6,618 nucleotides of DNA from Actinomycetota bacterium (GTDB lineage Bacteria; Actinomycetota; Geothermincolia; Fen-727; JAQURN01). A program made the position numbers and the translations under genes. Position 1 is the stretch's first letter; every line of letters begins with the position of its first letter. This document shows positions 4,169 through 6,618 of this stretch, piece by piece. The notes beneath the pieces are model-generated. The model was given only the letters and a program-made list of their open reading frames with translations. It had not been told where the DNA came from and made no database searches. The DNA lies in contig JAQURN010000076.1 in assembly GCA_028715585.1 (NCBI GenBank), positions 1-6,618 on the forward strand. The letters run 5' to 3'.

Positions 4169-6618
4169 TTGAAGCAAGTCAATAAGCACATCGCAAAGAT
4201 AACGTCTCTTTTGTTTTTACTGGTCATTGCGCTTGGCTGCATTCACCTCCCTCCCTCATCCGCCGGTGAAAATCCCTCCCCCATATCGGAAGAAAAGGCG
4301 GTGTCAAGAGCTTCCGCCCTCATGGAGAAGGTGCTCGAAGAAACGCGCTCCGACGAGAATGAGCCTTGTAGGATGCCCGAGTGGGAGGAGGCAAAAGCCG
4401 GCAAGGCTCTTCTTATTCATTCTCTTGACGGTAAACCAACGGAATACCTGGTTCCCATTGTAAAAACGGGAAGCATCTGCTCGGTGATAGGAATAAGTGC
4501 GAAAACTGGCGATTGGACATGGTTCAAAAAATGGGAAGCCAAGAAGTTCCCTCTCGTGAGTGCGGCAGAAGCATCCACAAAGGCTCTACAATGCTTATCC
4601 AAGCTCCGTGAAGCAATTCCACAGGCGCAAGCGAGAATCGCTCCAAACAAGGAAATATACTGGGTATTCGAGATCAAGGGACAAAAAATTTCGGAGGTCT
4701 ATGTACCCGCCTTCAAAGAAAGCCCACCTTTTACAAACCTGGACCGCCTCCCATGGAAAAACGCTTTAGAAAAGTACTCTAGCCCCTCCAAAAGTCAACT
4801 GAGAGGCGGGGGCAGCTCTTACATCAATCAAACATCTTCGATTTATCACCAGAGCATTCCCACAAGCGGAGAGGCATACGCAGCCACACGCTACACTTCT
4901 TATTCCGGCAGCGAGCCTTCCGGAGGGTCACCTGGAGAGTATGACATACCCGTTCCTTACCATCCCCAACTTACGGATTACTGGTGTGGTCCGGCTGCAC
5001 TCCAGATGGTTTTCGACTACTTCGGTCCTGATATCGACCAGGGAGAGATTGCTAGCGTTGCAAACGCGAAGTCTCACGTGGGAGTTTACTGTGACGACCT
5101 CTTGAGAGCCGCTCACTTCTCGGGCGAAAGCCAGTCCTGCCAACACTCCTATCTTCAGGGTTACACAAACAGGAAAATTGGTTACGCGGCTTCGGGCGAA
5201 TTCTGGGCAAATGACGCTAATCTCTACCAAAATCGCTACAACGACCTCAAATACCTCATTTCGTCCAATTACCCAGTCATCATCCTGACCTACTATGATT
5301 CCACACACACTTCCGGGCATTTCAGGGTGGTAAAGGGATTCAACGACTCAGTCGGCGCTTTTATCGTCCACGACCCATGGTCAGCAGCCGGAGCCTTCTC
5401 GGGTCCCGACATCTTTTTCAATCAATCGTTTTTGGTGGACGATCTCTGGACTTACTCCAACATGTGGGGAATGATAACCGCCCCGTGGGAACTGAACATA
5501 GAAGCTCCTCCCCAAACAACAGCAAATGAGGTCTTCAACGTCAACACCCATGTAAACTATCCAGGTCCATCCCCACTAGGTGGGGAATACCCTTGTTCAA
5601 GTCCCACTGCCACGATTGGGATTTCAGACAAGCTCGAGTTAACGGAGTCCCACACAAAAAGCCTCCCCGGCATTGGGACGACAGGTTCTCGCGAAGACGT
5701 TTCCTGGAATGTAAAATCCAAGGAGAACATCGCTTCCCTTTCTGGAAACATCGAAGTAATCGCCGGGGGAAGGGTTTACGGAATGAGCCAGTCTTACTCC
5801 AGCTATTCTGATTTCATCGGTGGAGAAGCCACCCTAGGTAAGGCTTTCTACTTCGCGGAGGGATGCACACGTTCTGGGTTTGAACAGTGGCTTTGCCTTC
5901 AAAATCCAAATGATGAGGACGCTACTGTAAACATCACATATATGCTTGGCACTGGAGAGAACAAACGCCAACAAGTCACGGTAAAGGGAAAGAGCAGAGA
6001 AACCGTCAACGTAAACTTGGCTGTAGGGGCAAACCAGGACGTCTCAACAAAAGTGGAGAGCTCACAGCCGATAGTGGCGGAGAGGCCGATGTATTTTGCC
6101 TACGGGGGAACGTGGACAGGAGGACACGACGTAGTTGGAGCTGCCTCTCCTGCCAAGACCTTCTATTTTGCTGAAGGGACATGCCGTCCCAACTTCGACC
6201 CATATATCTGCATACAGAATCCAGCGGATGAAAAAGCAGAAGTCTCCATAACATACATGCTTGGAAATGGAGCAACTCATCCTCAAGAAGTAGAAGTCGG
6301 AGCTCATTCACGCTACACCATAAGAGTAATAGATGTTCTAGGAACAGGTGATGACTCTGATCATGATTTCTCTGCAAAGGTAGAGAGCACAAATGGAGTT
6401 GGGATAATTGCAGAAAGACCAATGTATTTCAACTACCATGGAACGTGGACAGGAGGACATGACGTCATGGGAGCCTCGTTCCCATCTACTACTTTCTACT
6501 TCGCGGAGGGATGCACACGTTCTGGGTTTGAACAGTGGCTTTGCCTTCAAAATCCAAATGATGAGGACGCTACTGTAAACATCACATATATGCTTGGCAC
6601 TGGAGAGAACAAACGCCA
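4169..6618 (+). CDS. Exported C39-like cysteine peptidase with tandem C-terminal repeats, cut by the right edge
   Basis: 816 codons are visible. The start is TTG at 4169, the only usual start codon between the in-frame TAG at 4157 and the signal peptide; its ribosome site is weak. Residues 1-32 form a signal peptide: Lys-rich start, hydrophobic core SLLFLLVIALG (13-23), likely cleavage after SSA (30-32). ALGC at 21-24 is only a poor lipobox. Residues 33 to about 215 look like a prodomain with PepSY-like texture (KPTEYLVPIV, ISAKTGDW). The peptidase domain (about 258-440) has Gln267, catalytic Cys273 in YWCGPAALQMVFDYFG, His384 in GHFRVVKGF and Asp402 in HDPWS. A beta-rich linker (about 440-555) precedes repeat modules starting at residues 560, 665 and 776. 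It probably acts outside the cell, with the repeats binding a surface or ligand; the substrate is unknown. Removal of the prodomain as an activation step is inferred. Confidence 0.88.
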   Translation, partial: MKQVNKHIAKITSLLFLLVIALGCIHLPPSSAGENPSPISEEKAVSRASALMEKVLEETRSDENEPCRMPEWEEAKAGKALLIHSLDGKPTEYLVPIVKTGSICSVIGISAKTGDWTWFKKWEAKKFPLVSAAEASTKALQCLSKLREAIPQAQARIAPNKEIYWVFEIKGQKISEVYVPAFKESPPFTNLDRLPWKNALEKYSSPSKSQLRGGGSSYINQTSSIYHQSIPTSGEAYAATRYTSYSGSEPSGGSPGEYDIPVPYHPQLTDYWCGPAALQMVFDYFGPDIDQGEIASVANAKSHVGVYCDDLLRAAHFSGESQSCQHSYLQGYTNRKIGYAASGEFWANDANLYQNRYNDLKYLISSNYPVIILTYYDSTHTSGHFRVVKGFNDSVGAFIVHDPWSAAGAFSGPDIFFNQSFLVDDLWTYSNMWGMITAPWELNIEAPPQTTANEVFNVNTHVNYPGPSPLGGEYPCSSPTATIGISDKLELTESHTKSLPGIGTTGSREDVSWNVKSKENIASLSGNIEVIAGGRVYGMSQSYSSYSDFIGGEATLGKAFYFAEGCTRSGFEQWLCLQNPNDEDATVNITYMLGTGENKRQQVTVKGKSRETVNVNLAVGANQDVSTKVESSQPIVAERPMYFAYGGTWTGGHDVVGAASPAKTFYFAEGTCRPNFDPYICIQNPADEKAEVSITYMLGNGATHPQEVEVGAHSRYTIRVIDVLGTGDDSDHDFSAKVESTNGVGIIAERPMYFNYHGTWTGGHDVMGASFPSTTFYFAEGCTRSGFEQWLCLQNPNDEDATVNITYMLGTGENKR
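5846..6160 (+). repeat. Secreted-protein repeat module 1 (105 residues)
   Basis: Residues 560-664. Key positions are FYFAEG at the start, a pair of cysteines flanking the FEQW segment, NPND, ITYML, then VAERPMYF and TWTGGHD near the end. It is a beta-rich module of unknown ligand. Confidence 0.85.
6161..6493 (+). repeat. Secreted-protein repeat module 2 (111 residues), diverged
   Basis: Residues 665-775. It keeps FYFAEG, the two cysteines, NP, ITYMLG, IIAERPMYF and TWTGGHD, but has a short insertion (GTGDDSDHD) and clearly different codons from modules 1 and 3. The insertion is Asp-rich and could bind a cation, which is speculative. Confidence 0.85.
6494..6618 (+). repeat. Secreted-protein repeat module 3, truncated by the right edge
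   Basis: Residues 776 onward. It is identical in DNA to the start of module 1: 6492-6618 equals 5844-5970 over all 127 bases, an offset of 648 bp or 216 codons, while the bases just before each copy differ. Because module 2 has diverged, this points to duplication of a two-module unit, gene conversion, or an assembly effect at a repeat. Confidence 0.85.

Noticed and set aside
4229..4242. Lipoprotein signal peptide with Cys24 as the lipid site
   Set aside because: ALGC has Ala instead of the usual Leu/Val/Ile at -3 and Leu at -2; the SSA site at 30-32 is a better cleavage point. Kept only as a minor alternative.
6006..6550. Minus-strand open frames over the repeat modules
   Set aside because: They are antisense to the continuous 816-codon plus-strand frame and only mirror its repeats.

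Overview
The window looks like one contig from an uncultured bacterium of roughly balanced base composition, possibly an Actinomycetota lineage. That guess rests mainly on the secreted-protein repeat style (FYFAEG ... NP ... ITYML ... ERPMYF ... WTGGHD), which I associate with secreted proteins of uncultured Actinobacteria, so it is an inference. The tRNA encodes its own CCA end, and the start codons include GTG and TTG with clear Shine-Dalgarno sites for most genes. Both edges cut genes.

Layout. Positions 1-1635 (minus strand) hold a two-gene operon: a MarR-family regulator, then a radical SAM/SPASM protein that runs off the left edge. Upstream of it (1671-1716) are three 12-bp operator-like units spaced exactly 15 bp apart, lying over divergent promoters. 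To the right (plus strand) comes a short leader containing a C-rich tract and a 14-codon mini-ORF. The mini-ORF overlaps the start of a cytoplasmic C39-like (papain-fold) cysteine peptidase by ATGA. Four bases past that gene, a convergent minus-strand gene encodes a DUF1848 protein with a C-terminal CX3CX2C cluster.

Positions 3539-4168 are non-coding. They hold an elongator-type tRNA-Met(CAT) on the minus strand, a damaged copy of that tRNA's 3' end 219 bp away, and between them a dense set of G6/C6 hairpins that I cannot assign to a known RNA. From 4169 to the right edge (plus strand) runs a large exported protein: signal peptide, a prodomain-like region, a second C39-like peptidase domain, a beta-rich linker and tandem ~105-111-residue repeats.

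How the parts may work together. The clearest unit is MarR autoregulation with likely co-control of the divergent peptidase. A radical SAM/SPASM enzyme divergent from a cysteine peptidase, with a tiny ORF between them, is compatible with peptide modification and cleavage, but no convincing precursor peptide is visible. The last 127 bases are an exact copy of 5844-5970. This may be a real 648-bp tandem duplication, but 127 is also a common assembler k-mer length, so the right edge should be treated as a probable repeat-induced contig break.
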